Source: Thiobacillus sp. (GTDB lineage: Bacteria; Pseudomonadota; Gammaproteobacteria; Burkholderiales; Thiobacillaceae). Taken from it: DNA of 32,489 nucleotides. Below are positions 23,619 through 32,489 of this stretch, piece by piece. The notes under the pieces are model-generated. The model did no database searches. It was not told the DNA's origin and saw only the letters and a list, made by a program, of their open reading frames with translations. The position numbers were made by a program, and so were the translations under genes. The stretch spans positions 1-32,489 of the forward strand of contig NZ_JAUYRI010000034.1 of NCBI RefSeq assembly GCF_030696885.1. The letters run 5' to 3'. The number at the start of each line of letters is the position of its first letter. The stretch's first letter is position 1.

Positions 23619-26600
23619 TCAGGTTGTATGCGTCAGTCGGCCCAGCAGTACAGTGAGCTGCGCGCGCGCTTCATCGATGGCGAAGACATCGACCTGCGCG
23701 GCGAGCGCATCAATGTCCGCCGCCAGGGGCGTTCCGTCAACACCGGCACGCAAGGCCACCAGCAGTGGCTCGGCAGAGCCCAGGTCGTCCTGCAGCGCCT
23801 GCAACAGCTGCGCCAATCGCTCGCGCACCTGATCGGGCGTCAGGGGTGCGGCCACGGACGCGCGTGCCGTCGTCGTCGGCAGGCTGTCGATGTCGCGCAT
23901 CACCGCCTGCAGCAGCGACTGTGCCGTATCCAGGGTGGCGGCGTCGGGCAGCGTGTCCTGTTTCAGCTCCGCATCGATCGCGCTCACGCACGCATACAAT
24001 GCCGTGGCGCCGATATTGCCGGTCACGCCCTTGAGCGCGTGGCAGAACTCCTGCGCCTGCTGCGTATGCGTGTCCGCCGTCAACTTTCGCAGCGTCCCGA
24101 CCGCATCGGCATAGTGCTCGCGGAAGCGCCGCAGCTGCTTGTAATAGGCCTCCAGCTTGCCGCCGATGCGGCGCACCCCTTCGCTGGCATCGAGGCTGGA
24201 CAGCGCCAGCAGCTCGGCCGGCAAGCTGCCTGCGTGAGATGCGGGCTGCATCTGGCCGGCCCGCTCCGCCGGCACCTGGATCCATTTCGCCAGCACCGCC
24301 ACCAGCCGCTCCGGCGCCACCGGCTTGGTGATATGGTCATTCATGCCGGCGGCCTGGCTTTTTTCGGCATCCTGCGCCATCGCCAGCGCCGTCATGGCAA
24401 TGATGGGCAGGTGGGCGAAGCGTTCGCCGCCTGGTACCTGCGCCAGCGCGCGAATGCGGCGGGCCGCCTCGAGGCCATCCATCACCGGCATCTGGATATC
24501 CATCAGCACCCCGTCGTAGGCCTGCCGCTGCACCTGCTCGACCGCTTCCTGGCCGTTGATGGCCTGATCCACCTCGATGCCCTCGCTGCGCAATAGCTCG
24601 GTGGCGAATTCGCGATTGATGTCGTTGTCCTCGACCAGCAGCATGCGCGCACCGGCGAGCTGGGCGCTGGCACCGGCATCCGGAATGCCGCGCTGCGGAC
24701 GGTTGCCATTGAGAATGCGACCCCGCCCCAGTACCGAGAGAATGGTGTCGAGCAGCGTCGACGGCGACACCGGCTTGATCAGAAAACCATCCACGCCAGC
24801 CTGTTCGGCCAGCCGGATCACGTCCTCGCGGCCGTAGGCGGTCACCATCACCACCTTGGGCTGGTGCGTGATGGCGGAATCCAGGTGAATGCGCTGGGCT
24901 GCTTCGTCGCCATTCATGCCGGGCATGCGCCAGTCCATCAACACCAGGTCGCAGGGAGAGTCGGAGGCCGCTTCGAGCGCGGCCAGCGCAGCCGGCCCGC
25001 TCGCCGCGGTGACGACATCGAGGTGAAAAAAGCGCAGCATGTCGGCGAGGATTTCGCGCGACACCTCGTTGTCGTCCACCACCAGCACGCGGATGCCCTT
25101 GAGCAGCGGCCCCGCCTGCTCCACCAGATCGACGCGCTGGGGTTGCCGGGCAATCTCGATCGGCAGCGTGCAGCAGATCGTGGTGCCCTTGCCGGGCTGC
25201 GACTGTTCCACCCAGATGCGCCCGCCCATCAGCTCGACCAGATTCTTGCTGATGGCCAGCCCCAGCCCGGTGCCGCCAAAACGACGCGTGGTCGACTGGT
25301 CGGCCTGGGTGAATTTCTCGAACAGCGTGTCCTGGACCGCCTGCGTCATGCCGATGCCGGAATCGCGCACGCACATCTGCAGCCTCAGGATCTTGTCGTT
25401 CACCTCGACGCCGCGCAGGGCCAGCTCGACCTCGCCTTTCTCGGTGAATTTCACCGCATTGCCACACAGGTTGAGCAGCACCTGGCCGATGCGCAGGGGG
25501 TCGCCCATCAGCATCGGCGGCATCGCGACATCGTGGCGAATCAGAAACTCGATGCCCTTCTGCCCGGCCTGCGGTCCGATCACGTCTGTCAGCTGTTCGA
25601 GCACACCGTCGAAGCCGAATTCGACATGCTCGATCTCCAGCTTGCCGGCCTCGACTTTCGAAAAATCGAGGATGTCGTTGATGATGCCCAGCAGCGAATG
25701 CGCCGCCCCCTGAGCCTTCGACAGCTGGTTGCGCAGGCCGGGCGTCAAATCGCCCTTGAGCGCCAGGTAGAGCATGCCGAGGATGGCATTCATCGGGGTG
25801 CGGATTTCATGGCTCATGTTGGCGAGGAAATCCGACTTCATGCGCGTGGCCTCCTCGGCCAGCGTCTTGGCCTTGAGCACGGCCTCCAGCGCGGCACGCT
25901 CATCGGTGATGTCCTCGATGATGCTGACCATGCCCTGCGCCGGATCGTCCGCATCGATGGCGCGCACCGCCATCCGCGCCCAGAAGCGGCTGCCGTCCTT
26001 ACGCACCACTTCCTGCTCGCACACATGGGTTTCGCCGTTGGCGATGCGCGCAAAAATGTCCTGGCAGGTGTTGGCAAACGCCGCCTCGTCGACGAACCAG
26101 ATGCGCGTCGACTGCCCGGCCTGTTCACCCGGGGCGAAGCCGAACAATTCATCCATGCGCCGGTTGCAGCGCACGATGGTCCGATCCTGTGCCATCACGA
26201 TGCCGACGCTGGCGGAATCGAACAGAGCCTGCAATTCGCGGGTGCGCTCGGTGACCAGGCGTTCAAGGTTGGCGCGCTCGAGCTTCAGCGCCAGCGTCGT
26301 CATTGTCAGGTCGTGGGTGCGCTGATCCACCTGCCAGCGTAACAAGAGACTAAGCCCCATCAGGGACAGCAGGCCGATGCCCAGCCCGCCCAGCGACCAG
26401 ATCGCCCAGCGCGGCATCAGCACTTCTGGCGGCGTCGCCATGGTGCGCCGCAGCGCATCGAAGTAGATCGAATTGGAATCGCGCCGCCAGGCCGTCAGAT
26501 GCACGTCGATGCGCGCCAGCAGATCGGCATTGCGGCCCTTGCCGGCGGCGAAATACAGGTTCGACGGCAGGAAGACGATCGGCGTTTCCTGCAGCATGTA

Positions 26601-27203
26601 CTGGCTGCCGTTGCGGGCGGCAAAGAAGCTGTTGGTCACCACCGCGTCGGCCTCGCCCGCCGCCACGGCTTCGTAGCCTTCGGCCAGCGTTTGCACCGGC
26701 ACCGGTTGCCACACATGGTTCCCGCTGGCCATCAATTCGGTGAAGAAGGCCTGCTGGATGCCGCCATGCAGAATAGCGACACGCAGGCCGGTGAGATCGG
26801 CCACCGCGTGCACTTTCAGATCCGGGTGGACATAGACCTGCGACCAGCTATTGACGGCCGACACGCGGTGAAAATCGAAACGCTGCGCACGCTCGCTGGA
26901 ATACGCCACATCGGGCATCAGGTCGAGGCGGCCTTGCGCCAGTTCTTCCAGGCACTGTGCCCACTCGCAGGGAACGTAGTCCAGGTGCCAGCGTTCGGCG
27001 CGCGCCATTTCTTCCAGCAACTCGATGAAGAAACCGGCCGGGCGGCCGTGCGCGTCGGTGTAGACCTTGGGCGCGTTTTCGTACAGGCCGACGCTGACGA
27101 CCCGGCCGGTTTCCGTCCCGTCCATGCCCGCACGCCATTGCCAGGCTGCGATGGCCAGCACGATGACGATCACTGCAGACAGCAGGAGACGGGTGGGTTT
27201 CAA
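23619..27203 (-). CDS. Hybrid sensor histidine kinase (SBP_bac_3-PAS-HisKA-HATPase-REC-REC-Hpt)
   Basis: 1194 residues from a TTG at 27203; no ATG is available before residue 27. An N-terminal helix (5-22), a periplasmic solute-binding type 3 domain (about 35-258), a second membrane helix (about 266-288), a coiled coil, a PAS domain (about 322-438), HisKA with phospho-His H465 ([10 protein letters not shown]), HATPase (about 565-685, with [25 protein letters not shown]), receiver 1 (about 704-825, D757), receiver 2 (about 853-975, D902) and a C-terminal Hpt (H1055 in HALKG). This BvgS/EvgS-like layout senses a small molecule in the periplasm and runs an internal phosphorelay. The gene is directly followed by the REC-REC-PAS-GGDEF-EAL regulator. 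Confidence 0.95.
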   Translation of the reverse strand: MKPTRLLLSAVIVIVLAIAAWQWRAGMDGTETGRVVSVGLYENAPKVYTDAHGRPAGFFIELLEEMARAERWHLDYVPCEWAQCLEELAQGRLDLMPDVAYSSERAQRFDFHRVSAVNSWSQVYVHPDLKVHAVADLTGLRVAILHGGIQQAFFTELMASGNHVWQPVPVQTLAEGYEAVAAGEADAVVTNSFFAARNGSQYMLQETPIVFLPSNLYFAAGKGRNADLLARIDVHLTAWRRDSNSIYFDALRRTMATPPEVLMPRWAIWSLGGLGIGLLSLMGLSLLLRWQVDQRTHDLTMTTLALKLERANLERLVTERTRELQALFDSASVGIVMAQDRTIVRCNRRMDELFGFAPGEQAGQSTRIWFVDEAAFANTCQDIFARIANGETHVCEQEVVRKDGSRFWARMAVRAIDADDPAQGMVSIIEDITDERAALEAVLKAKTLAEEATRMKSDFLANMSHEIRTPMNAILGMLYLALKGDLTPGLRNQLSKAQGAAHSLLGIINDILDFSKVEAGKLEIEHVEFGFDGVLEQLTDVIGPQAGQKGIEFLIRHDVAMPPMLMGDPLRIGQVLLNLCGNAVKFTEKGEVELALRGVEVNDKILRLQMCVRDSGIGMTQAVQDTLFEKFTQADQSTTRRFGGTGLGLAISKNLVELMGGRIWVEQSQPGKGTTICCTLPIEIARQPQRVDLVEQAGPLLKGIRVLVVDDNEVSREILADMLRFFHLDVVTAASGPAALAALEAASDSPCDLVLMDWRMPGMNGDEAAQRIHLDSAITHQPKVVMVTAYGREDVIRLAEQAGVDGFLIKPVSPSTLLDTILSVLGRGRILNGNRPQRGIPDAGASAQLAGARMLLVEDNDINREFATELLRSEGIEVDQAINGQEAVEQVQRQAYDGVLMDIQMPVMDGLEAARRIRALAQVPGGERFAHLPIIAMTALAMAQDAEKSQAAGMNDHITKPVAPERLVAVLAKWIQVPAERAGQMQPASHAGSLPAELLALSSLDASEGVRRIGGKLEAYYKQLRRFREHYADAVGTLRKLTADTHTQQAQEFCHALKGVTGNIGATALYACVSAIDAELKQDTLPDAATLDTAQSLLQAVMRDIDSLPTTTARASVAAPLTPDQVRERLAQLLQALQDDLGSAEPLLVALRAGVDGTPLAADIDALAAQVDVFAIDEARAQLTVLLGRLTHTT

Positions 27204-27453
27204 GTCAACTCGTATTCTTATCCGTTGCGGCTGAATATAACCTTATTTGAAAACCCGCGCGTGCTTCTGGCTGGCATGCCAGCCGCTCCTACATGAAATT
27301 GACGGTATTTTTGGCATACTCCCTGGACCCGAACCGGGAATGCCCATCCTCCCTGAGAATGCGCGAAATACTCCTTCTGTTCGGGCATGACAGGCTTCGC
27401 ACGCCACCCCATTAAAGAAGCCGGCCAAAATTGCCGTTAAAAGCGCATCCTTA
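27204..27453. other. Divergent intergenic region between kinase and type I secretion operons
   Basis: The 250-bp gap holds a REP-like palindrome (27269-27284), an imperfect dyad (GGCAT/TCCC at 27313-27323 with GGGA/ATGCC at 27336-27344) and the leaders of two divergent operons. TTGACG (27299-27304) looks like a -35, but no -10 sits at the right spacing. I could not fix the promoters. Confidence 0.5.
27255..27293 (-). repeat. REP-like palindromic element
   Basis: A perfect 16-bp palindrome GGCTGGCATGCCAGCC (27269-27284) is flanked so that the minus strand reads GTAGGAGC just before it (complement of 27284-27291). GTAGGAGCGGC followed by a palindromic stem is the typical form of REP sequences mobilised by RAYT transposases in other proteobacteria. 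Only one copy is present in this window. Confidence 0.55.
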
Positions 27454-29661
27454 TTGATTCTCAGAGCGGCAAGCCACACTTGCCAAAGTCACTTGAACAA
27501 CACTCCCGGGACCGAAAAGACGTTGGACGCCGCCTCACCCGCCAGCGCACCCGACACGCTGCTCGAATGTCTGCTCGTGGTGGTGCAGGCGCACGGCGGC
27601 ACCCTGAGCCGTCAGGCGGCCATCGACGGGCTGCCGCTGGTCGACAATCGCCTCACGCCTTCGCTGTTCCGACGCGCCGCCAAACGGGCCGGCTTTGCCA
27701 GCAACGTGGTGAAGAAACCGCTCGACGCGCTCAATACCGCCCTGTTTCCCGCCGTGCTGTTGCTCGACGGCGAGGAAGCCTGCGTGCTGCTGGGCTGGCA
27801 GGACGACGGCCGGACCGCCCGTCTGATCTTTCCCGAACTGGGCGAAGCCGAGGCCTTGCTGCCCCGCGACGAGCTGGCAGCCCGCTATTCCGGCCACGCG
27901 ATCCTGGCGCGGCCCGAGTTCCGTTTCGATGCGCGCACCCCCGAGGTCGGCCGCGTCAAACATCGCCACTGGTTCTGGGGCACGGTTGCCGACAACGCGC
28001 CGCTGTACCGCGACGTGCTGCTGGCGGCGTTCATGATCAACCTGTTTGCGATTGCGCTGCCGCTGTTCACCATGAACGTATACGACCGCGTGGTGCCCAA
28101 CCATGCGATCGAAACCCTGTGGATGCTGGCGGGCGGCCTGGTGATCGTGCTGGTGGCAGACCTGGTGCTGCGCACCATGCGCGGCTATTTTCTCGATCTG
28201 GCCAGCAGCCGGGTCGATGTGCGGCTGTCCGCCTACATCATGGAGCGCGTGCTGGGACTACGGCTGGAGAACCGGCCGCTGTCCGCCGGCTCGTTCGCCG
28301 CCAACCTGCGCTCCTTCGAGACGATCCGCGATTTCATCACCTCGGCCACAGTGACCGCTTTCATCGACCTGCCGTTTGCGCTGATTTTTCTGCTGGTTAT
28401 CGGCTGGATTGCCTGGCCGCTGATCCTGCCCATCGTGTTCGGCATCCTGCTGGTGATGGCCTATGCCCTGACCGTACACAGCAAGATGCACGAACTGTCT
28501 GAAACCACCTATCGCGCAAGTGCGATGCGCAACGCGACGCTGGTCGAAAGCCTAGTCGGTCTCGAAGCGATCAAGGCGCTCGGTGCCGAGAGCGTGATGC
28601 AGCGCAAGTGGGAAACGAGCGCGGCTTTCCTGTCGCGTGTCGGCGCGCAGCTTCGGCTGCTGTCGTCGTCCACCATCAATGGCGCCATGTGGGCGCAGCA
28701 GCTGGTGAACGTGATGGTCGTGGTGGTGGGCGTGTACCTGATTGCCGACGGCAATCTGACGCTCGGCGGACTGATTGCCAGCACCATGCTGGCATCGCGC
28801 GCGATGGCGCCGGTCGGTCAGATTGCCGGCCTGCTCACCCAGTACCACAATGCAGCGACTGCGCTGAAGTCGCTGGATGACATCCTGCAGCAGCCGGTCG
28901 AGCGACCGGCCGATTCCAATTTCGTGACCCGCCGGCATTTCACCGGCGAGATCGAGTTCAAGGACGTCGACTTCAATTACCCCGGCCAGGACCACGCCGC
29001 GCTGCGCAACGTTTCGCTGAAGATCCGGGCCGGCGAGCACGTGGCGATTCTCGGCCGCGTCGGCTCCGGCAAGACCACGCTGGAAAAGCTCATCCTTGGC
29101 CTGTACCAACCCACCTCGGGCGCGGTGCTGGTGGATGGCGCCGACCTGCGCCAGCTCGACCCGGCCGAACTGCGCCGCAACATCGGCTACGTGCCGCAGG
29201 ATGTGATGCTGTTCTACGGCAGCCTGCGCGACAACCTGACCATTTCTTCGCCGACCGCCGACGATGCCGCCGTGCTGCGCGCCGCCCAGGTTGGTGGCCT
29301 GCTCGAGTTCGTCAACAGCCACCCGCGCGGCTTCGACATGACCGTGGGCGAACGCGGCGAATCGCTTTCGGGCGGGCAGCGCCAGGCGGTTGCGATCGCG
29401 CGCGCCACCATCAACGACCCGCCGATCCTGCTGATGGACGAACCGACCGGCTCGATGGACCATTCCAGCGAAGAGGACATCAAGCAGCAGCTGCGCAGCT
29501 TCGCCGCCGGCAAGACCCTGCTGGTGGTGACGCACCGCACCTCGCTGCTGGACCTGGTCGACCGCATCATCGTGATCGACGGCGGCAAGGTCGTGGCGGA
29601 CGGTCCCAAATCGCAGGTGGTCGAGGCGCTGCGCCAGGGCCGCATCGGGAAAGCCGCATGA
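27454..29661 (+). CDS. Type I secretion ABC exporter with C39-like domain (LapB type)
   Basis: 735 residues if the TTG at 27454 is used; TTGs at 27493 and 27523 are equally possible, and no ATG or good Shine-Dalgarno is near. The N-terminal domain (about 33-155, LLECLLVVVQAHGGTLSRQAAIDGLPL) resembles C39 peptidases, but the catalytic Cys is replaced, making it a non-cleaving substrate-binding C39-like domain. Five to six membrane helices (about 185-450) precede the ATPase with Walker A GRVGSGKTT (about 534-542), LSGGQRQAVAIARA and ILLMDEPT. It exports large repeat proteins directly from the cytoplasm in relatives (LapB, RtxB). The next genes are its fusion protein and a large adhesin, its probable substrate. 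TolC-type partner not in the window. Confidence 0.92.
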   Translation: MILRAASHTCQSHLNNTPGTEKTLDAASPASAPDTLLECLLVVVQAHGGTLSRQAAIDGLPLVDNRLTPSLFRRAAKRAGFASNVVKKPLDALNTALFPAVLLLDGEEACVLLGWQDDGRTARLIFPELGEAEALLPRDELAARYSGHAILARPEFRFDARTPEVGRVKHRHWFWGTVADNAPLYRDVLLAAFMINLFAIALPLFTMNVYDRVVPNHAIETLWMLAGGLVIVLVADLVLRTMRGYFLDLASSRVDVRLSAYIMERVLGLRLENRPLSAGSFAANLRSFETIRDFITSATVTAFIDLPFALIFLLVIGWIAWPLILPIVFGILLVMAYALTVHSKMHELSETTYRASAMRNATLVESLVGLEAIKALGAESVMQRKWETSAAFLSRVGAQLRLLSSSTINGAMWAQQLVNVMVVVVGVYLIADGNLTLGGLIASTMLASRAMAPVGQIAGLLTQYHNAATALKSLDDILQQPVERPADSNFVTRRHFTGEIEFKDVDFNYPGQDHAALRNVSLKIRAGEHVAILGRVGSGKTTLEKLILGLYQPTSGAVLVDGADLRQLDPAELRRNIGYVPQDVMLFYGSLRDNLTISSPTADDAAVLRAAQVGGLLEFVNSHPRGFDMTVGERGESLSGGQRQAVAIARATINDPPILLMDEPTGSMDHSSEEDIKQQLRSFAAGKTLLVVTHRTSLLDLVDRIIVIDGGKVVADGPKSQVVEALRQGRIGKAA

Positions 29662-31073
29662 AAGCCGGTCTGTTCGCCTCCATCGCACGCTTTGCCGACA
29701 GTTCGGCAGGGTGGTCCAAGCATGCGCGGCCGCTGCTGGACCGTCTGTTTGCCCGCTGGATTCCGCCGCGACCGGATGCATCGCTCGGCTGGGCGGCCGA
29801 TGCCGACTGGGCACGGATGGATCAGGAACCCTTGCGCGCACGTTATCTGCTGCGCTTTATCGGCGTGCTTCTGCTGCTGCTTGTGCTGTGGGCCGCGTTT
29901 GCCACGGTGGACGAAGTCACGCGCGGAACCGGCAAGGTAATTCCTTCGCGACAGGTGCAGGTGGTGCAGGCGGTTGACGGCGGCGTGATCGCCGAAATCC
30001 TGGTACGCGAAGGCCAGGCGGTCGAGGCGGGCCAGCTACTGTTCCGCATCGACAAGACGCGCTTCGTCTCCTCGCTGCGCGAAAACCGCGTGCAGTATCT
30101 GGCGCTGCTGGCCAAGGCCGCACGCCTGCGCGCGCTGGCGGAGAACACCCCGTTCCAGCTGCCGCCCGAGATCATGCAGGAAGACCCCACTCTGGTCGAG
30201 GAGGAGCGCAGCATGTACGACGCGCGCCGCCGCGAACTGGAGGCCCAGCTTGGCATTGCGCGCCAGCAGCTGACGCAGCGCCAGCAGGAGCTGGTCGAGG
30301 TGCGCTCGCGGCGCGAACAGGCGGCCCAGGCTTATGACCTCACCGCGCGGGAGCTGACGATGACCCGACCGCTGGCGGCGTCTGGTGCGGTCTCGGACGT
30401 GGAACTGCTGCGGCTCGAGCGCGATGTCAGCCGTTACCGCGGCGAACGCGATCAGGCGGCTGCCCAGATCGTGCGACTGCAGTCCGCCATCTCGGAAGCA
30501 TCGCGCAAGGTGCAGGAGCAGGAAATCACTTTCCGCAACCAGATGCGCAACGAACTCGGCGAGACCGTGGCCAAGCTCAACAGCCTGTCCGAGGGCAGCA
30601 CGGCGCTGTCCGATCGCGTCGAGCAGGCCAGCGTCAAATCGCCGGTCAAGGGCACCGTCAATCGCCTGCTGGTTTCCACCGTGGGCGGCGTGCTGCAGCC
30701 GGGCAAGGAAATCGTGGAAATCGTGCCGACCGACGACGCCCTGCTGCTGGAGACGAAAATCCTGCCCAAGGACATCGCCTTCCTGTGGCCAGGGCAAAAA
30801 GCGACGGTGCGCTTCACCGCGTATGACTTTGCGATCTACGGCGGGCTGGAAGCGGTGATCGACCAGATTGCCGCCGACACCGTCACCGACGAGGAGGGCA
30901 ATGCCTTCTACCTGGTGCGCGTGCGCACCCTGAAATCCTCGCTGGGCAAGGACAAGCCGATCCTCCCCGGGATGGTCGCCGAAGTGGACATCATGACCGG
31001 CCGCAAGAGCGTGCTGGCCTATCTGTTGAAACCGGTGATCCGCGCCAAGACCCATGCCTTTACGGAGCGCTAG
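29658..31073 (+). CDS. HlyD-family membrane fusion protein (LapC type)
   Basis: 471 residues; its ATG overlaps the exporter stop (ATGA). A cytoplasmic N-terminus (about 1-66) leads to one membrane helix (about 67-85, FIGVLLLLLVLWAAFATV), then a biotinyl-lipoyl-like half (VTRGTGKVIPSRQVQVVQAVDGGVIAEILVREGQAVEAGQLLFRID), a long coiled coil (about 155-310), the returning lipoyl half (ASVKSPVKGTVNRLLVSTVGGVLQPGKEIVEIVP) and a C-terminal beta domain ending LLKPVIRAKTHAFTER. This protein joins the inner-membrane ABC exporter to a TolC-like outer-membrane channel in type I secretion. Confidence 0.95.
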   Translation: MKAGLFASIARFADSSAGWSKHARPLLDRLFARWIPPRPDASLGWAADADWARMDQEPLRARYLLRFIGVLLLLLVLWAAFATVDEVTRGTGKVIPSRQVQVVQAVDGGVIAEILVREGQAVEAGQLLFRIDKTRFVSSLRENRVQYLALLAKAARLRALAENTPFQLPPEIMQEDPTLVEEERSMYDARRRELEAQLGIARQQLTQRQQELVEVRSRREQAAQAYDLTARELTMTRPLAASGAVSDVELLRLERDVSRYRGERDQAAAQIVRLQSAISEASRKVQEQEITFRNQMRNELGETVAKLNSLSEGSTALSDRVEQASVKSPVKGTVNRLLVSTVGGVLQPGKEIVEIVPTDDALLLETKILPKDIAFLWPGQKATVRFTAYDFAIYGGLEAVIDQIAADTVTDEEGNAFYLVRVRTLKSSLGKDKPILPGMVAEVDIMTGRKSVLAYLLKPVIRAKTHAFTER

Positions 31074-31077
31074 CCGG

Positions 31078-31725
31078 ATGACACGCCAGATCTTCGTCAC
31101 CGCGCGGCCGCAGCCGATTCCCCGCTGGCTGGAAGCCTTCCCCGATGCCGTGCTATTGAGCGACCCGGGCGGGCAGTTCAATCCTGCCCCGCTGGCAGAT
31201 GCCGCTGTGATCTGGCTGCATGTTGCCGGCAACCATCACGCCGCCGCGGCCTCGGTCCGTGCAGTCCGCGCCGCGGCACCGCATGCGCCGGTCGTAGTGC
31301 TGTCGAACGTGCCCGAGGACGATCAGGGCCTGGCGGTGCTGGCGGCGGGCGCCTCCGGTTATTGCAGCGCGCTGACGCTGCCCTCCGTGCTGCGCCAGGT
31401 GGCCGGGGTCGTCGAACATGGCGGGTTGTGGGTCGGCCCGCGCCTGATGCAGCGCCTGATGCAGGGCCTGGCCACGCGCGGCAATGCCACGCCGGACGTC
31501 TCGCTCGACCTGCTGAGCCAGCGCGAACGCCAGGTGGCCGTGGCTGTCGCGCGCGGCTCGACCAACAAGGAAATCGCCCGTGCGATGAACATCACCGAGC
31601 GGACCGTCAAGGCGCATTTGAGCGCGGCCTTCGAGAAACTCGGCGTACGCGACCGTATGCAGCTCGCGCTGCTCGTCAACGGTGTCGAAGACTCGACACC
31701 CACCCCCCTAAAAAAATCCGCCTGA
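31078..31725 (+). CDS. LuxR-family regulator with a pseudo-receiver domain
   Basis: From ATG 31078 (4 bp after the fusion-protein stop) the product has 215 residues. The C-terminus (about 148-208) is a LuxR/NarL helix-turn-helix (LLSQRERQVAVAVARGSTNKEIARAMNITERTVKAHLSAAFEKLGV). The N-terminal about 130 residues have the length and strand pattern of a receiver (VVVLSNVPEDDQGLAVLAAGASGYCSALTLPSVLRQVAGVV), but the phospho-acceptor strand reads AAVIWLHVAG with no Asp, and the early acidic pair and late Lys are missing. It probably acts without phosphorylation. By position it is a regulator of the secretion and adhesin genes. Confidence 0.85.
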   Translation: MTRQIFVTARPQPIPRWLEAFPDAVLLSDPGGQFNPAPLADAAVIWLHVAGNHHAAAASVRAVRAAAPHAPVVVLSNVPEDDQGLAVLAAGASGYCSALTLPSVLRQVAGVVEHGGLWVGPRLMQRLMQGLATRGNATPDVSLDLLSQRERQVAVAVARGSTNKEIARAMNITERTVKAHLSAAFEKLGVRDRMQLALLVNGVEDSTPTPLKKSA

Positions 31726-31756
31726 CCTGTACCTCAGTCCAATACGGAAACCAAAG

Positions 31757-31781
31757 CGTCTGCCGTTAACTCTTGCAGACG
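31757..31781. repeat. Inverted repeat in the adhesin leader
   Basis: CGTCTGC (31757-31763) and GCAGACG (31775-31781) form a 7-bp stem with an 11-base loop in the 99-bp gap between the regulator and the adhesin. No T-run follows. It may be an operator for the upstream regulator or a leader structure. Confidence 0.4.
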
Positions 31782-31824
31782 TGCCTGAATGGGCACCCAA
31801 ACCCTATTGAACAAAGGTTGGCAG

Positions 31825-32489
31825 ATGGACACAAACGTTTCTACCCCTCAGGCAGTTGCCACGGTTATTGCGGTCGAAGGACAGGCATTCGCCCGCGACC
31901 CCGCAGGCCAGATGCGTCCCCTGCGGGCCGGCGATGTCCTGCGCGAGGGCGACAGCGTCGTCACCATGCCGGGCGGCCAGGTTCAGCTGGCCTTCCTCGA
32001 CGGCAAACTGCTCACCCTGCTCCCCGACGAAACCTTCCAGTTCAGCGCCGAAACCGCATCGACCTCGCGTCCCGACGTGGCCGAGGCCTCCCTGCCGGCC
32101 GGCGAGGCCGAACGCATCATCCAGGCACTCGAGCGCGGCGAGGACATCGACGCCCAGCTCGAAGACACCGCAGCCGGCCTCAACGGCGGCGCCGACAACG
32201 CCGGCAACGATTTCGTCCGCCTGCTGCGGATCGCCGAGGGTGTAGGTCCACTGGCCTTTCAGTTCGAAGCCCGAGGTACGACAGAGCCTGAGTTCATTGG
32301 TGCGAACACCAATGCTGTCGTCACCAATCCCGCCGCCCCTGTACCGATCCTGGTCCCGGTCCCGACCATCACCCACGTCGGCGACGCCTCCGGCACCGTC
32401 AGCAATGTCACCGTGCCCGAGGGCACCGCCGCAGTCTTCACGGTCAATCTGTCGAATGCCGCCTCGACCCCGACTTCGTTCGCGCTGGC
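31825..32489 (+). CDS. Large type I-secreted adhesin with LapA-type retention module (5' part)
   Basis: ATG 31825, preceded by AAAGG, opens a frame with no stop to the window end (221 full codons seen). Residues about 1-140 form a retention module: VATVIAVEGQAFARDPAGQMRPLRAGDVLREGDSVVTMPGGQVQLAFLDGKLLTLL, then an acidic helix, then EDTAAGLNGG and NDFVRLLRIAEGVGPLAFQFE. TAAG at 115-118 is the di-alanine site cut by LapG-type proteases in LapA relatives; the module holds the adhesin at the outer membrane until cut. From about 185 a Calx-beta-like repeat begins (VTVPEGTAAVFTVNLSNAASTPTSFALA). The product should be a very large surface adhesin exported by the upstream LapB/LapC-like pair. Confidence 0.88.
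   Translation, partial: MDTNVSTPQAVATVIAVEGQAFARDPAGQMRPLRAGDVLREGDSVVTMPGGQVQLAFLDGKLLTLLPDETFQFSAETASTSRPDVAEASLPAGEAERIIQALERGEDIDAQLEDTAAGLNGGADNAGNDFVRLLRIAEGVGPLAFQFEARGTTEPEFIGANTNAVVTNPAAPVPILVPVPTITHVGDASGTVSNVTVPEGTAAVFTVNLSNAASTPTSFAL

Noticed and set aside
27299..27320. TTGACG and CATACT as a sigma-70 promoter for the secretion operon
   Set aside because: The spacing is only 10 bp, too short for a sigma-70 promoter.
1..32489. CRISPR array, rRNA or complete insertion sequence
   Set aside because: No regularly spaced direct repeats, no rRNA-like sequence and no transposase frame were found on either strand.

Overview
The window is GC-rich, densely coded chromosomal DNA with the look of a betaproteobacterium. 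A sulfur-oxidising lineage close to Thiobacillus is plausible, but that is an inference. The support is the high GC at third codon positions, the mixture of proteobacterial housekeeping genes (pgi, lysC, rlmD, a SlyD-like isomerase), a split YeeE/YedE (TsuA-type) sulfur transporter and a LapA-type adhesin export locus. No prophage, CRISPR array, rRNA or intact insertion sequence was seen. The only compositional outlier is an AT-rich stretch at about 2043-2654.

Layout, left half. The window opens with the C-terminal end of an Hpt phosphotransfer domain (1-157), followed by a secreted DUF302 protein and a HIT/GalT-superfamily nucleotide phosphorylase-like protein. After the AT-rich island comes a minus-strand operon read right to left: secreted SH3-domain protein (7125), M48 metalloprotease (6592), CHASE2-adenylate cyclase (5660) and metallo-beta-lactamase-fold cyclic nucleotide phosphodiesterase (3431). 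The first three are joined by stop/start overlaps, so synthesis and breakdown of cAMP are encoded together behind an envelope-protease pair. Divergent from it is an MCE lipid-transport operon: MlaE-like permease, a remnant ABC ATPase without Walker A, an MCE substrate-binding protein and a lipoprotein. Then follow the two-gene YeeE/YedE transporter and a secreted SCP2-like protein ending at a strong bidirectional terminator.

Layout, centre. A SlyD-like FKBP isomerase and pgi are divergent. pgi converges on, and overlaps by 11 bp, a secreted DUF4139 protein. Next come a degenerate EAL-HDOD protein, a PolB-like 3'-5' exonuclease overlapping rlmD, lysC (with a possible internal start for a beta subunit), a YbaN-family membrane protein, and tRNA-Ser(GCT) and tRNA-Arg(ACG) followed by a terminator.

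Layout, right half. A minus-strand two-gene signalling operon encodes a 1194-residue hybrid histidine kinase (periplasmic solute-binding sensor, PAS, HisKA, HATPase, two receivers, Hpt) and an 847-residue REC-REC-PAS-GGDEF-EAL regulator. Divergent from it, across a 250-bp region with a REP-like palindrome, lies a type I secretion locus: LapB-like ABC exporter, LapC-like membrane fusion protein, a LuxR-family regulator with a receiver lacking its phospho-acceptor Asp, and the 5' end of a large adhesin. The adhesin start has a LapA-type retention module and a TAAG (LapG-type) cleavage motif and runs off the window. The adjacency of a c-di-GMP-making/degrading regulator to a Lap-type adhesin suggests a local circuit for reversible surface attachment.
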